Shown here piece by piece: positions 25,126 to 33,358 of a stretch of 64,000 bases of DNA. The stretch comes from Phenylobacterium sp. Lineage in GTDB: Bacteria; Pseudomonadota; Alphaproteobacteria; Caulobacterales; Caulobacteraceae. A program made the position numbers and the translations under genes. The stretch spans positions 1 to 64,000 of the forward strand of contig NZ_JAHBYD010000007.1 in assembly GCF_019636135.1 (NCBI RefSeq), written 5' to 3'. Under the pieces are notes generated by a model that was not told the origin of the DNA, ran no database searches, and saw only the letters and a list, made by a program, of their open reading frames with translations. Positions within the stretch are counted from its first letter, which is position 1, and each line of letters begins with the position of its first letter.

Positions 25126-26952
25126 TTGATCGCACTTGCCGCCGCCATGCAGCTCTCGATCTCGGGACTGGAGCTTCCGCGCCTGCCGCCGGTCCAGCGC
25201 GAGCCGCAGGTCACCTACCTGGACCGTTCCGGCGACGTGATCGGCGTCCGCGGCGGCCGGTACGCCCCGCCGCTCGACGTCGCCAAGCTGCCGAGGCATG
25301 TGCCGGGCGCGGTGGTGGCCATCGAGGACCGGCGCTTCTACGAACACACCGGCTTCGATCCGCGCGGGATGGCGAGCGCCGTGGTGGGCGCGCTGGACGG
25401 CGGCCGCATGCGCGGCGCCTCGACGATCACCCAGCAGACCGCGCGCCTGCTGTTCCTGAACCAGGACCGCACCATCGAGCGCAAGGCGGTCGAGATCGCC
25501 TACGCCGTGCAACTGGAGCGCACCTACACCAAGGCCCAGATCCTCGGCCTGTACATGAGCCGCGCCTACTACGGCGCCGGCGCCTACGGCTATGAGGCCG
25601 CCGCCCAGCGCTACTTCGACAAGACGGCCGCGAAGCTGTCGCTGAAGGAAGCGGCCATGCTGGCGGGCGTCCTGAAGTCGCCCACCAACTACAGCCCGAT
25701 CGACCACCCGGAGGCGTGCCTGCAACGCGCCAACCTGGTGCTGGACGTCATGGTCGAGACGGGCGCGATCACGGCGGCGCAGGCCGCCAAGGCCAAGGCG
25801 CAGACGCCGAAGGTCTGGAAGACCCCGCCGGACGGCGCGTCGCAGTATTTCGTCGACTGGGTCGATGGCCAGGTCCGCCAGATGGTCCCGAAGCTGACCC
25901 GCGACCTCACCGTCGAGACCACGCTGGACCCGGCGATGGAGCGCGCCGCGGGCGATGCGGCCAAGGCGACGGTGGCGGCCCACAAGGCCCAGGCGACGGA
26001 CCAGGCGGCGCTGGTCGCCATGGACGGGCAGGGGCGGGTGCGGGCCCTGGTCGGCGGGACCGACCATGCGAGCGCCCCCTACAACCGCGCCGTCAACGCG
26101 CGGCGGCAGGCCGGCTCGGCCTGGAAGCCCTTCGTCTACCTGACGGCGCTGGAGCAAGGACGCACGCCGGACACGCCGGTGGTGGACGAGCCGGTGACCA
26201 TCGCCGGCTGGTCGCCCAGCAACTACGAGAGCGGGACCTTCATGGGCCCGATCACGCTGGAGGTCGCGCTCGCCAAGTCGGTGAACACGGTGGCCGCGCG
26301 GCTCGCCGACGAGGTGGGGCGGCCCGCCGTGGCGACCACCGCGCACCGCGTGGGCATCGTCTCGCAGGTGAACACCGACCCGGCCATGGCGCTCGGCACC
26401 ACGCTGGTGTCGCCGCTGGAGATGACCCAGGCCTACGCGACGTTCGCGAACGGCGGCGACCGCGTGCAGGCCTACGGCATCGAGCGCATCCGCCAGGGCG
26501 GCCAGGTGATCTACCAGAAGCGGGCGGCCGCGCCGGTCCCGGCGGTGGCGAACCCGGCGCTGAGCGAGCTCAACCGGATGCTGCGGACCGTGATGACGGC
26601 GGGCACCGGCGGCCGTGCGGCCGTGCCGGGCTACGACCTCGCCGGCAAGACGGGCACGACGTCCGACTACAAGGACGCCTGGTTCTGCGGCTACACGGCC
26701 AACTTCGCGAGCTGCGCCTGGATGGGCCGCGACGACGCCAAACCCATGGCCCGCATCAGCGGCGCGACGGCGCCGTCGGAACTGTGGCGCAGCTTCATGA
26801 CCGTGGCGCTGAAGCGCACGCCCAGGGCCCCGATCCCGTTCGGGCCGCCGCCGCCGCCGGCTCCTGCGCCCGAGGTGGAGGTCGCGGTTCAGGCGCCGCC
26901 CGCGCCTGTCCCCTCCGAGCCGCACCGCCTCGTTCCGGAACCGCCTACGTGA
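25126..26952 (+). CDS. Bifunctional penicillin-binding protein (GT51 transglycosylase plus transpeptidase)
   Basis: 608 aa class A PBP. The GT51 domain has the catalytic Glu in AIEDRRFYEHTGFD (about residue 66) and GASTITQQTARLL; the transpeptidase has SAWK (about 330), SVN (about 385) and KTGTT (about 508). It polymerises and cross-links peptidoglycan at the inner-membrane face. The start is TTG 25126 (ATG 25147 next); an in-frame stop at 25114-25116 excludes a longer N terminus, so the membrane anchor is only a short hydrophobic stretch with no basic n-region, which is unusual. A Pro-rich C-terminal tail of ~40 residues follows the transpeptidase. Confidence 0.92.
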   Translation: MIALAAAMQLSISGLELPRLPPVQREPQVTYLDRSGDVIGVRGGRYAPPLDVAKLPRHVPGAVVAIEDRRFYEHTGFDPRGMASAVVGALDGGRMRGASTITQQTARLLFLNQDRTIERKAVEIAYAVQLERTYTKAQILGLYMSRAYYGAGAYGYEAAAQRYFDKTAAKLSLKEAAMLAGVLKSPTNYSPIDHPEACLQRANLVLDVMVETGAITAAQAAKAKAQTPKVWKTPPDGASQYFVDWVDGQVRQMVPKLTRDLTVETTLDPAMERAAGDAAKATVAAHKAQATDQAALVAMDGQGRVRALVGGTDHASAPYNRAVNARRQAGSAWKPFVYLTALEQGRTPDTPVVDEPVTIAGWSPSNYESGTFMGPITLEVALAKSVNTVAARLADEVGRPAVATTAHRVGIVSQVNTDPAMALGTTLVSPLEMTQAYATFANGGDRVQAYGIERIRQGGQVIYQKRAAAPVPAVANPALSELNRMLRTVMTAGTGGRAAVPGYDLAGKTGTTSDYKDAWFCGYTANFASCAWMGRDDAKPMARISGATAPSELWRSFMTVALKRTPRAPIPFGPPPPPAPAPEVEVAVQAPPAPVPSEPHRLVPEPPT

Positions 26953-26967
26953 GCAGAGGCGCCGGCG

Positions 26968-27702
26968 CTAACGCACGACCTCGAAGTCCATCACCAGCGG
27001 CAGGTGGTCGGAGGCCACGCGGCAGGGGGGATCGAAGGGGGCGAACACGTCCTCCACCTCGATCCCGGGGCTCACGAAATGGTGGTCGATGCGCAGCACC
27101 GGCAGCGGCGAGGGGAAGGTCGACGAGGGCTGCTTGCGCCGCGCCAGGTTGCGGGCCGGGCGGAGCTGCCGGGTCAGCGTGCGGTAGACCACCGAACTCG
27201 CCGTCGCGTTGAAGTCGCCCAGCAGGATCGCCGGCCACCGGCAGTCGGGATGCTCCAGCCACGCCGGCCCCGCCAGGTGCGCCGCCTGGATCTGCTGCTC
27301 GCGCGGCACCAGGCCCAGGTGGGTGTTGATGATCTGCAGCGGCCGCCCGTCGACCTCGACCTCGATCCACAGCGCCCCGCGCGGCTCCAGGGCGCGCATG
27401 CGCTCGTAGCCCGGAAGGGTCGCCGCCTTCACCAGCCGCTCGGGCAGGCGGGTCAGGATCGCGTCGCCGTAGCGCTCCTCCTCGACCTGCATGGCGGGGT
27501 GGAAGTGGTGCGCCATGTCCAGCCGCTGCGCGATCTCGTGCGCCTGGTCGACGCCGCCCGTGCGCCGGCGGCCCACGTCCAGCTCCTGCAACGCCACGAT
27601 GTCGGGGTCGAGCGACGCCAGCACGTCGGCGATGCGGCCCACGTCGAGGCGACGGTCGTTTCCGACGCAGCGGTGGACGTTGTAGGTCACGATGCGGGGC
27701 AT
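26968..27702 (-). CDS. Endonuclease/exonuclease/phosphatase (EEP) family protein
   Basis: 244 aa from ATG 27702, which begins PRIVTYNVHRC; an upstream in-frame start at 27750 has no family similarity. The EEP signature residues are all visible: Asn in TYNVHRC, metal Glu in ALQELDVG, NTHLG, GDFNA and the terminal SDHLPLVMDF with catalytic His. Such proteins hydrolyse phosphodiesters or phosphomonoesters in nucleic acids, inositol phosphates or lipids; there is no signal peptide. It is convergent with the PBP gene. Confidence 0.88.
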   Translation of the reverse strand: MPRIVTYNVHRCVGNDRRLDVGRIADVLASLDPDIVALQELDVGRRRTGGVDQAHEIAQRLDMAHHFHPAMQVEEERYGDAILTRLPERLVKAATLPGYERMRALEPRGALWIEVEVDGRPLQIINTHLGLVPREQQIQAAHLAGPAWLEHPDCRWPAILLGDFNATASSVVYRTLTRQLRPARNLARRKQPSSTFPSPLPVLRIDHHFVSPGIEVEDVFAPFDPPCRVASDHLPLVMDFEVVR

Positions 27703-27806
27703 GGAGGCGGGGGTTGTGGCGGCTCGGCGCCGCGGAGGCAAGGTTGCCAACTCCCATCCTCAGGGTTCAGTTTCCCGACCGCTGTTTTCTCACGTGGGGG
27801 AGAAAG

Positions 27807-28403
27807 ATGAGCGCAGCCCTTCTCGCCGCCCTGTTCCTGCAAGGCGCGGCCGCGGCGGATCGCCCGGCGCCGTCCACCGCGGACCTGCCGCCCTGGAGCC
27901 GGACGCCCACCGCCGAGGACATGGCCAGGGCCTATCCGCCCGAGGCGCTGGCCGCCAACTTCGCCGGATCGGCCACCGTCGAGTGTACGGTGGGCGCCAC
28001 GGGCGCGCTCGGCGACTGCGTGACGATCGGCGAGACGGCCCCGGGGTTCGGCGCGGCGGGGCTTGCGGTGGCCGACAAGTTCCAGCTCCCGCTCAGGAGC
28101 CCGTCGGGCGCCAGCACGGTGGGCCGCAACGTGCGTTTCCCCATCCGCTGGCTGAACCCGACCAGGGCCAAGCTGGAGACGGCGGTGATGTACGACGACG
28201 AAGGCCGCGTCGGGAACGTCGCCTTCAACTGCCGCGTCCGCGACGACCACGGCCTCGACAACTGCGTGGTGGTCGACGCGCGCCCCGCCGGCACGAACCT
28301 GTTCGCGGCGGCCGGCCCGGTCGCGCTCCGCGCCAAGGCCCCCGCCAACATCAAGGCCGGCACGCGCGTGCTGATGGTCGTGGAGCTGCGCGCCAACCGG
28401 TAG
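27807..28403 (+). CDS. Exported protein with TonB_C-like domains
   Basis: 198 aa from ATG 27807 (site GGGGGAGAAAG). A short signal peptide (AALLAALFLQGAAAA) is followed by PPWSRTPTAEDMARAYPPEAL and two TonB C-terminal-type repeats, each with a pair of cysteines spaced as C-x(9-10)-C and a GFGAAGLAVADKFQLPL-like or equivalent segment. The transmembrane anchor and Pro-rich spacer of real TonB are missing, so it is probably a soluble periplasmic TonB_C protein rather than an energy transducer. It is the first of three tandem relatives. Confidence 0.75.
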   Translation: MSAALLAALFLQGAAAADRPAPSTADLPPWSRTPTAEDMARAYPPEALAANFAGSATVECTVGATGALGDCVTIGETAPGFGAAGLAVADKFQLPLRSPSGASTVGRNVRFPIRWLNPTRAKLETAVMYDDEGRVGNVAFNCRVRDDHGLDNCVVVDARPAGTNLFAAAGPVALRAKAPANIKAGTRVLMVVELRANR

Positions 28404-28421
28404 CGACGTTCACGCGGCGAA

Positions 28422-28568
28422 ATGCTGCACCTGATCGCCCTGGCCGCCGCGGCCCTGGAGTTGGCGCCGCTGTTCAGGATGGCCGCGCGGGCTCCCGACG
28501 GCAGCGCCGTCGCCGGCCGATGCATCCGCACCCCGATCCTGTTCCAGCTCGTGACGAACGAGGATTGA
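28422..28568 (+). pseudogene. Truncated TonB_C-like gene remnant
   Basis: A 48-aa open frame starts with signal-peptide-like MLHLIALAAAALEL and jumps at once to LFRMAARAPDGSAVAGRCIRTPILFQL, which matches the C-terminal end of the first TonB_C repeat of the next gene (LFRMQPRARDGSAVAGRSIRIPVRF). It therefore looks like a duplicate that lost its middle by internal deletion. No clear ribosome binding site is seen. Confidence 0.65.
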
Positions 28569-28615
28569 GCCCGCGGCGCCTTCCACCCTAAGGTTCTGCT
28601 CGGGGAGGCGCGACG

Positions 28616-29518
28616 ATGACTGTAATGATCGTGGCGGTGATGCTGCAGGCCAGTGCGCCTGCGCCGCTGCCCGCCCCGCCGGTGACCGACCCGAATTGGA
28701 CTCGTAGACCCAACGGCTTGGACATGGCCAAGGCCTATCCGAGAGCGGCGATGGACGCCTTGCTGTTCGCGCGCGCCGTCCTTTATTGCCGCGTCACGGA
28801 GAAGGGGACGCTCACTGATTGCACGACCCCGGCGGAAGAGCCCGCCGGTGCCGGCGCCGCGGCGATCGAGCTCAGCCGGCTTTTCAGGATGCAGCCTCGG
28901 GCGCGGGATGGCAGTGCGGTCGCGGGCCGTTCGATCCGCATCCCCGTCCGGTTCACGCTGCCCGTCGATATGGCCGCAGCCCCGTCGACGGTCCGTAACG
29001 AGGCGTTTGTGGGTGTGACCGTCGAACTGAACTGCCGTTACCGCGACGTGCGTCTCGACGACTGCCATGACGCGCAGGCCCGGACCTACAGCGAGGCCGC
29101 GTTCCAGGCTGCCGTCGAGTTCGCGCAGGGGACCACGCTCCCGTCCACACCGCGCCCGGCCGGGCGCATCCTGCTGCCGGTCAAGTTCATCGGCGACGGA
29201 CCTCCCATTGTCACCCCGACGACGGTGACGCCGCCGATGTGGCTTCGCAGGCCGACCAGCTCGGATGTCGCGCAGGTCATCCCCGAAAAGACGGCGCGTG
29301 AGGGCGTCAGCGGCGAGGCGATCATATCCTGCGTCGTCGCGAAGGACGGGCGCCTGGCCGACTGCGTCGTCGTGAGCGAGACGCCGGTCGACGCGGGCTT
29401 CGGGGCGGCGGCCCTCAAGCTGGCGGGACGCTTCCAGATGCAGCCGACGACCGCGCAGAGCCAGTCCGTCGAAGGCGGCACAGTGCGCATCCCGATCCGC
29501 TTCGTTGCGCCGAACTGA
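28616..29518 (+). CDS. Exported protein with three TonB_C-like repeats
   Basis: 300 aa from ATG 28616 with GGGGAGG 8 nt upstream. A short signal peptide is followed by three TonB_C-type repeats at about residues 25-112, 122-190 and 205-300, each with a Cys pair and, in repeats 1 and 3, the (W)xRRPxxxD opening and RIPxRF ending. It is a paralogue of the 198-aa protein just upstream and the remnant between them, so the locus grew by tandem duplication. No membrane anchor typical of TonB. Function unknown; interaction with receptor TonB boxes or other periplasmic partners is conceivable. Confidence 0.75.
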   Translation: MTVMIVAVMLQASAPAPLPAPPVTDPNWTRRPNGLDMAKAYPRAAMDALLFARAVLYCRVTEKGTLTDCTTPAEEPAGAGAAAIELSRLFRMQPRARDGSAVAGRSIRIPVRFTLPVDMAAAPSTVRNEAFVGVTVELNCRYRDVRLDDCHDAQARTYSEAAFQAAVEFAQGTTLPSTPRPAGRILLPVKFIGDGPPIVTPTTVTPPMWLRRPTSSDVAQVIPEKTAREGVSGEAIISCVVAKDGRLADCVVVSETPVDAGFGAAALKLAGRFQMQPTTAQSQSVEGGTVRIPIRFVAPN

Positions 29519-29637
29519 GCGCTGAACCGACGTTACGCTTACCTTGACGCAAGCGTCATCTTTTCCGTCGGCGCGTCCCCGCGTATAGGCTCGCAGCGAT
29601 ACGGCGTAAGCTCGCGCGCCTGGCACGGAGGACGGCC

Positions 29638-30843
29638 ATGAACCTCGATTTCACCCCGGAGGAGAACGCCTTCCGCGAAGAGGTCCGGACCTTCATCGCG
29701 GAGAACTACCCGGCCGCGCTGCGCAAGGCGCAGGACGAGGGGCGTCCGCTGACCAAGGACGAGTACCTGATGTGGCACAAGGTGCTGGCCAGGAAGGGCT
29801 GGGTCGCGCCGGGCTGGCCGAAGGAGCTGGGCGGCACGGGCTGGACGCCCACGCAGAAGTACATCTGGTCGGAGGAGACCGCGCGCGCCGACTGCCTGCC
29901 GATCCTGCCGTTCGGCATGTCGATGCTGGCGCCGGTGGTCTACACCTTCGGCACCGACGAGCAGAAGCAGCGCTTCCTGCCGGGCATCTACAACGGCGAC
30001 GTCTGGTGGTGCCAGGGCTACTCCGAGCCGGGCGCCGGGTCGGACCTGGCCAGCCTCAAGACCAAGGCCGAGCGCATCACCGGCGACGACGGCAAGGAAT
30101 ACTACCTCGTCAACGGCCAGAAGACGTGGACGACGCTGGGCCAGTACGCCGACTGGGGCTTCTTCCTGGTCCGCACCGACCCCGACGCCAAGCCGCAGTC
30201 GGGCATCTCGTTCCTGCTGGTCGACATGAAGACGCCCGGCATCACCGTGCGCCCGATCATCACCCTGGAGGGCGGGCACGAGGTCAACGACGTCTTCCTC
30301 GACAACGTGAAGGTGCCGGTCGAGAACCGCATCTTCCACGAGAACCAGGGGTGGACCTGCGCCAAGGCGCTGCTGGCGCACGAGCGCAGCGGGATCGCCG
30401 GCGTGGCGCGCTCCAAGCGCAACCTGGAGAAGCTGAGGACGATCGCGAACACCGAGCGCAGCGACACGGGCTCCGCCCTGCTGGCCGACGGCTTCTTCCG
30501 CCGCAAGGTGGCGGAGCTGGAGATCGACCTGACGGCGCTGGAGTTCACCGAACTGCGCACCCTGGCCGGCGAGTCGAGCGGCAAGGGCCCGGGGCCGGAA
30601 AGCTCGATCCTCAAGATCAAGGGCACCGAGATCCAGCAGCGCCTGCAGGAACTGGCCCTGGAGGCCGTGGGCCACTACGGCGCGCCGTTCCTGCGCGACC
30701 TGTCGGGCTCGAACGCCACCGTGGGCCCCGACTACGCCGACGGCCTGGCGGGCGAGATGTTCAACGGCCGCAAGACCTCGATCTACGGCGGTTCCAACGA
30801 GATCCAGCGCAACATCATCGCCAAGGCGGTGCTGGGGCTATAA
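29638..30843 (+). CDS. Acyl-CoA dehydrogenase, large subunit (PimC/FadE-like)
   Basis: 401 aa FAD-dependent acyl-CoA dehydrogenase that introduces a trans-2 double bond. It has the FAD-binding GYSEPGAGSDLASLKT segment, the KTWTTLGQYADW strand, and the C-terminal SIYGGSNEIQRNIIAK, where the Glu is at the position of the catalytic base. A related but shorter dehydrogenase follows 517 nt downstream, the usual arrangement of heteromeric (alpha2beta2) enzymes such as pimeloyl-CoA or steroid side-chain dehydrogenases; this subunit carries the catalytic Glu. Substrate is inferred to be a dicarboxylic or branched acyl-CoA, not proven. Confidence 0.85.
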   Translation: MNLDFTPEENAFREEVRTFIAENYPAALRKAQDEGRPLTKDEYLMWHKVLARKGWVAPGWPKELGGTGWTPTQKYIWSEETARADCLPILPFGMSMLAPVVYTFGTDEQKQRFLPGIYNGDVWWCQGYSEPGAGSDLASLKTKAERITGDDGKEYYLVNGQKTWTTLGQYADWGFFLVRTDPDAKPQSGISFLLVDMKTPGITVRPIITLEGGHEVNDVFLDNVKVPVENRIFHENQGWTCAKALLAHERSGIAGVARSKRNLEKLRTIANTERSDTGSALLADGFFRRKVAELEIDLTALEFTELRTLAGESSGKGPGPESSILKIKGTEIQQRLQELALEAVGHYGAPFLRDLSGSNATVGPDYADGLAGEMFNGRKTSIYGGSNEIQRNIIAKAVLGL

Positions 30844-30955
30844 CTCCCTCTCCCCCTTGCGGGGAGAGGGTCGGGGAGTGGGGGTGTATACGGTGAGGTG
30901 GGATCAGCACCCCCATCCCCGGCCCCTCCCCGCAAGGGGGATGGGAGCATTGGAC
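30841..30955. repeat. REP-like palindrome pair (CCCCTTGCGGGG type)
   Basis: Two inverted copies of a CTCCCCCTTGCGGGGAG palindrome (30848-30870 and about 30927-30955) with G-rich GTGGGGGTG flanks. The same motif recurs at 31303-31343, 46078-46102 and 50720-50822, always at gene ends. It is a repetitive extragenic palindrome family of this genome. Confidence 0.7.
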
Positions 30956-31354
30956 CGAGCGCCAGGCGCGATCTTGAAATCCGACCGCGCGGCCGGCGCC
31001 GCCCGGCGGATGCGGCGCGCGCCGACCTACGCCGAGCGCGACCTGTGGAAGGTTCTGCGCAAGACCGATCTGCACTTCCGCCGCCAAGTCCCGTTCGGCC
31101 CGTACGTGGTGGACTTCGCCTGCCATCGGCATCGGCTCGTCGTCGAGGTCGAGGGCGGCATTCACGACCTTCCATCCGTCGCCGCGCGTGACCTTGACCG
31201 TGAGGCATGGCTGACAGCCCGCGGTTACCGGGTTATGCGGTTCCGGAACAACGACCATCCCGAAGACATCGTCCGCGTCATCCTCGAGCGGGTCAGCGCG
31301 GACACCCCCACCCCCGGCCCCTCCCCGCAAGGGGGAGGGGAGCAGAAGGAGTAG
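30941..31354 (+). CDS. DUF559-domain protein (PD-(D/E)xK endonuclease-like)
   Basis: 137 aa from ATG 30941; the in-frame GTG or ATG further upstream would code through the palindromic repeat. The DUF559 core reads ARRMRRAPTYAERDLWKVLR, FRRQVPFGPYVVDFACHRHRLVVEVEGG with Asp and Glu-x-Glu of a Vsr-like nuclease fold, then RGYRVMRFRNNDHPEDIVRVI. The last ~16 residues ([14 protein letters not shown]) are translated from a REP-like palindrome, so the repeat has been built into the C terminus. It is wedged between the two acyl-CoA dehydrogenase subunit genes. Biological role unknown. Confidence 0.8.
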   Translation: MGALDRAPGAILKSDRAAGAARRMRRAPTYAERDLWKVLRKTDLHFRRQVPFGPYVVDFACHRHRLVVEVEGGIHDLPSVAARDLDREAWLTARGYRVMRFRNNDHPEDIVRVILERVSADTPTPGPSPQGGGEQKE

Positions 31355-31360
31355 ACCGCC

Positions 31361-32503
31361 GTGGATTTCAGCTTCACCGAAGAACAGTCGATGCTGCGCG
31401 ACACGGTGGCGGCGTACCTCGCCGACCACTACGATTTCGACAAGCGCCGCGCCGTGGTGACCAAGGAGCCCGGCTGGCGGCCCGAGGTGTGGAAGGCCTT
31501 CGCCGAGGAGCTGGGCATCCTGGGCGCGCCGTTCCCGGAGGAGCTGGGCGGCCTGGGCGGCGGCCCGATCGAGAACATGGTCGTGATGGAGGAGTTCGGT
31601 AAGGCGCTGGTCGTCGAGCCCTACCTCGGCACGGTGGTGATCGGCGGCGGCTTCCTGAAGCATTCGGGCCACGCCGGCGCGGCCGACCTGATCGGCGGGA
31701 TCATCGAGGGCAGGAACATCTTCGCCTTCGCCTACGCCGAGCCCAAGGGCCGCTACAACCTGGCCGCCCTGGAAACGACGGCGAAGAAGGACGGCGCGGG
31801 CTGGGTCCTGAACGGTCACAAGGCCGTGGTGCTCGGCGCCCCGTTCGCGACCCACCTGATCGTGACCGCCCGCACTGCCGGCGGGCCGCGCGATGCGCAG
31901 GGGATCTCGGTGTTCATCGTCGAGAAGGGCGCGAAGGGCGTCACCACCCGCGACTACCCGACCGTCGACGGCAATCGCGCCTCGGAGGTCTACTTCGAGA
32001 ACGTGAGCCTGGGCGCCGATGCGCTGATCGGCCCGGCCGACAACGGCCTGCCGCTGGTCGAGAAGGTGGTGGACGAGGCGATCGCCGCCACCTGCGCCGA
32101 GGCCTGCGGCGTGCTGCGCAAGCTGCACGAGGGCACGCTGGAGTACACCAAGCAGCGCAAGCAGTTCGGCGTGCCGATCAGCTCGTTCCAGGTGCTGCAG
32201 CACCGCATGGTCGACATGTTCATCAACGTCGAGCAGGCCGTGTCGATGACCTACATGGCCAACATCAAGGTCACCGACGACGCCGAGCGCGCGAAGGCCG
32301 TCTCGGCCGCCAAGGTGCAGATCGGCAAGGCCTGCCGCTTCGTGGGCCAGAACGCGATCCAGCTCCATGGCGGCATGGGCATGACCGACGAGATGGCCAT
32401 CGGCCACTACTTCAAGCGCGCCACCATGATCGAGACGGCCTTCGGCTCCGTGGATCACCACCTGGCGCGGTACGAGTTCCTGAGCCTGGGGCAGGCGGCG
32501 TAG
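31361..32503 (+). CDS. Acyl-CoA dehydrogenase, small subunit (PimD/FadE-like)
   Basis: 380 aa from GTG 31361 with AGAAGGAG about 8 nt upstream. It has the fold of the acyl-CoA dehydrogenase family (FSFTEEQSMLRDTVAAYLADHY, EYTKQRKQFGVPISSFQVLQHRMVDMF, QLHGGMGMTDEMAIGHYFKR) but lacks the C-terminal YGG(S/T)NE catalytic motif seen in the upstream subunit. This asymmetry is typical of two-gene heteromeric acyl-CoA dehydrogenases. The pair probably acts in oxidation of long-chain dicarboxylic or steroid-derived acyl-CoA. Its stop is followed by a long inverted repeat. Confidence 0.85.
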   Translation: MDFSFTEEQSMLRDTVAAYLADHYDFDKRRAVVTKEPGWRPEVWKAFAEELGILGAPFPEELGGLGGGPIENMVVMEEFGKALVVEPYLGTVVIGGGFLKHSGHAGAADLIGGIIEGRNIFAFAYAEPKGRYNLAALETTAKKDGAGWVLNGHKAVVLGAPFATHLIVTARTAGGPRDAQGISVFIVEKGAKGVTTRDYPTVDGNRASEVYFENVSLGADALIGPADNGLPLVEKVVDEAIAATCAEACGVLRKLHEGTLEYTKQRKQFGVPISSFQVLQHRMVDMFINVEQAVSMTYMANIKVTDDAERAKAVSAAKVQIGKACRFVGQNAIQLHGGMGMTDEMAIGHYFKRATMIETAFGSVDHHLARYEFLSLGQAA

Positions 32504-32516
32504 GCTTCCAACGCGT

Positions 32517-32668
32517 TGTCATCCCGGTTTTGGCGAAGCCAAAGACCGGGACCCAACCGTCCGGTGCTCTGAGCTGGCCAGCATGGCCCGACCGCTGGGG
32601 CCGCCCCTAACATCGACGCACCGGACGGTTGGGTCCCGGTCTTCGCCTGCGGCGAAACCGGGATGACA
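32517..32668. repeat. Long inverted repeat, REP pair (TGTCATCCCGG type)
   Basis: Two ~50-bp arms, 32517-32566 and 32619-32668, are reverse complements except at their own hairpin tips; each arm holds a smaller CCCGGT...ACCGGG hairpin. The family TGTCATCCCG...GGGACCCA also occurs at 52291-52416 with a different palindrome. It may end transcription of the acyl-CoA dehydrogenase operon. Confidence 0.8.
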
Positions 32669-32697
32669 GGGGTTTGTGGACGCGGCACACCTTCGCC

Positions 32698-33288
32698 ATG
32701 GGCAAGGACGCACAGGTCGTGGCGCGGTTCGCCGACGGGGCCGACGAGGGCCGGTTGCAGTACGAGGCTCCGAAGCTGGTGTTCCGGGGCGCGCGGCGGC
32801 GCGTCTGGGACGGCGAGGGGCTGAAGGGCGTCCGCGCGGAAGGCGGCGAACTGGTGCTGGCCGACGGCTCGCGGTTCACGCTCGGCGAGAAGCCGGCCGC
32901 GAGTTGGGCCGATGCGATCGCCAACCCCAAAGGCCGGCTCGACAAGATCGGCGTGAAGGCCGGCATGCGCGTCGCCGTCCTGGGCGTCGCGGACGACGCC
33001 TTCGCGGGCGAGCTGGCCGCGCGTGAGGCGCTGCTGGTCGACGATCCCAAAGGCCTCGACCTCCTGTTCTACGCCGCCGACAGCGCCGAGGAACTCGCGC
33101 GCATCGGCGGCCTCGTCCCGGCCCTGGCCGAGAAGGGCGCGCTCTGGGTCGTCTCTCGCAAGGGCAAGGCCGCCACGGTGAAGGACGTCGAGGTCATGGC
33201 CGCCGCCAGGGCCTGCGGCCTGGTCGACAACAAGGTCGTCGGGTTCTCGGACACGCTGACGGCGCTGCGCTTCACGCGCCGGCGCTGA
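32698..33288 (+). CDS. DUF3052-like protein
   Basis: 196 aa from ATG 32698 (HTFAMGKDAQ context); the upstream frame runs into the inverted repeat. The C-terminal ~120 residues resemble DUF3052: LDKIGVKAGMRVAVLGV, DLLFYAADSAEELARIGGLVPALAEKGALWVVSRKGK, ACGLVDNKVVGFSDTLTALRFTRR. The first ~80 residues are a separate small domain (ARFADGADEGRLQYEAPKLVFRG, VLADGSRFTLG) of unknown type. No signal peptide or membrane segment. Function unknown. Confidence 0.7.
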   Translation: MGKDAQVVARFADGADEGRLQYEAPKLVFRGARRRVWDGEGLKGVRAEGGELVLADGSRFTLGEKPAASWADAIANPKGRLDKIGVKAGMRVAVLGVADDAFAGELAAREALLVDDPKGLDLLFYAADSAEELARIGGLVPALAEKGALWVVSRKGKAATVKDVEVMAAARACGLVDNKVVGFSDTLTALRFTRRR

Positions 33289-33358
33289 CCGTCGCGCGGG
33301 GCGGCGGCGGCCACACCGTGGTTGCCGCCCGGCGCGGCGCGCCCTAACCGGGGCGGCG

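Noticed and set aside
24397..26925. 842-codon minus-strand frame
   Set aside because: Its last 97 codons are brnA and a piece of brnT; the long upstream part is antisense to the PBP gene and has no protein-like features.
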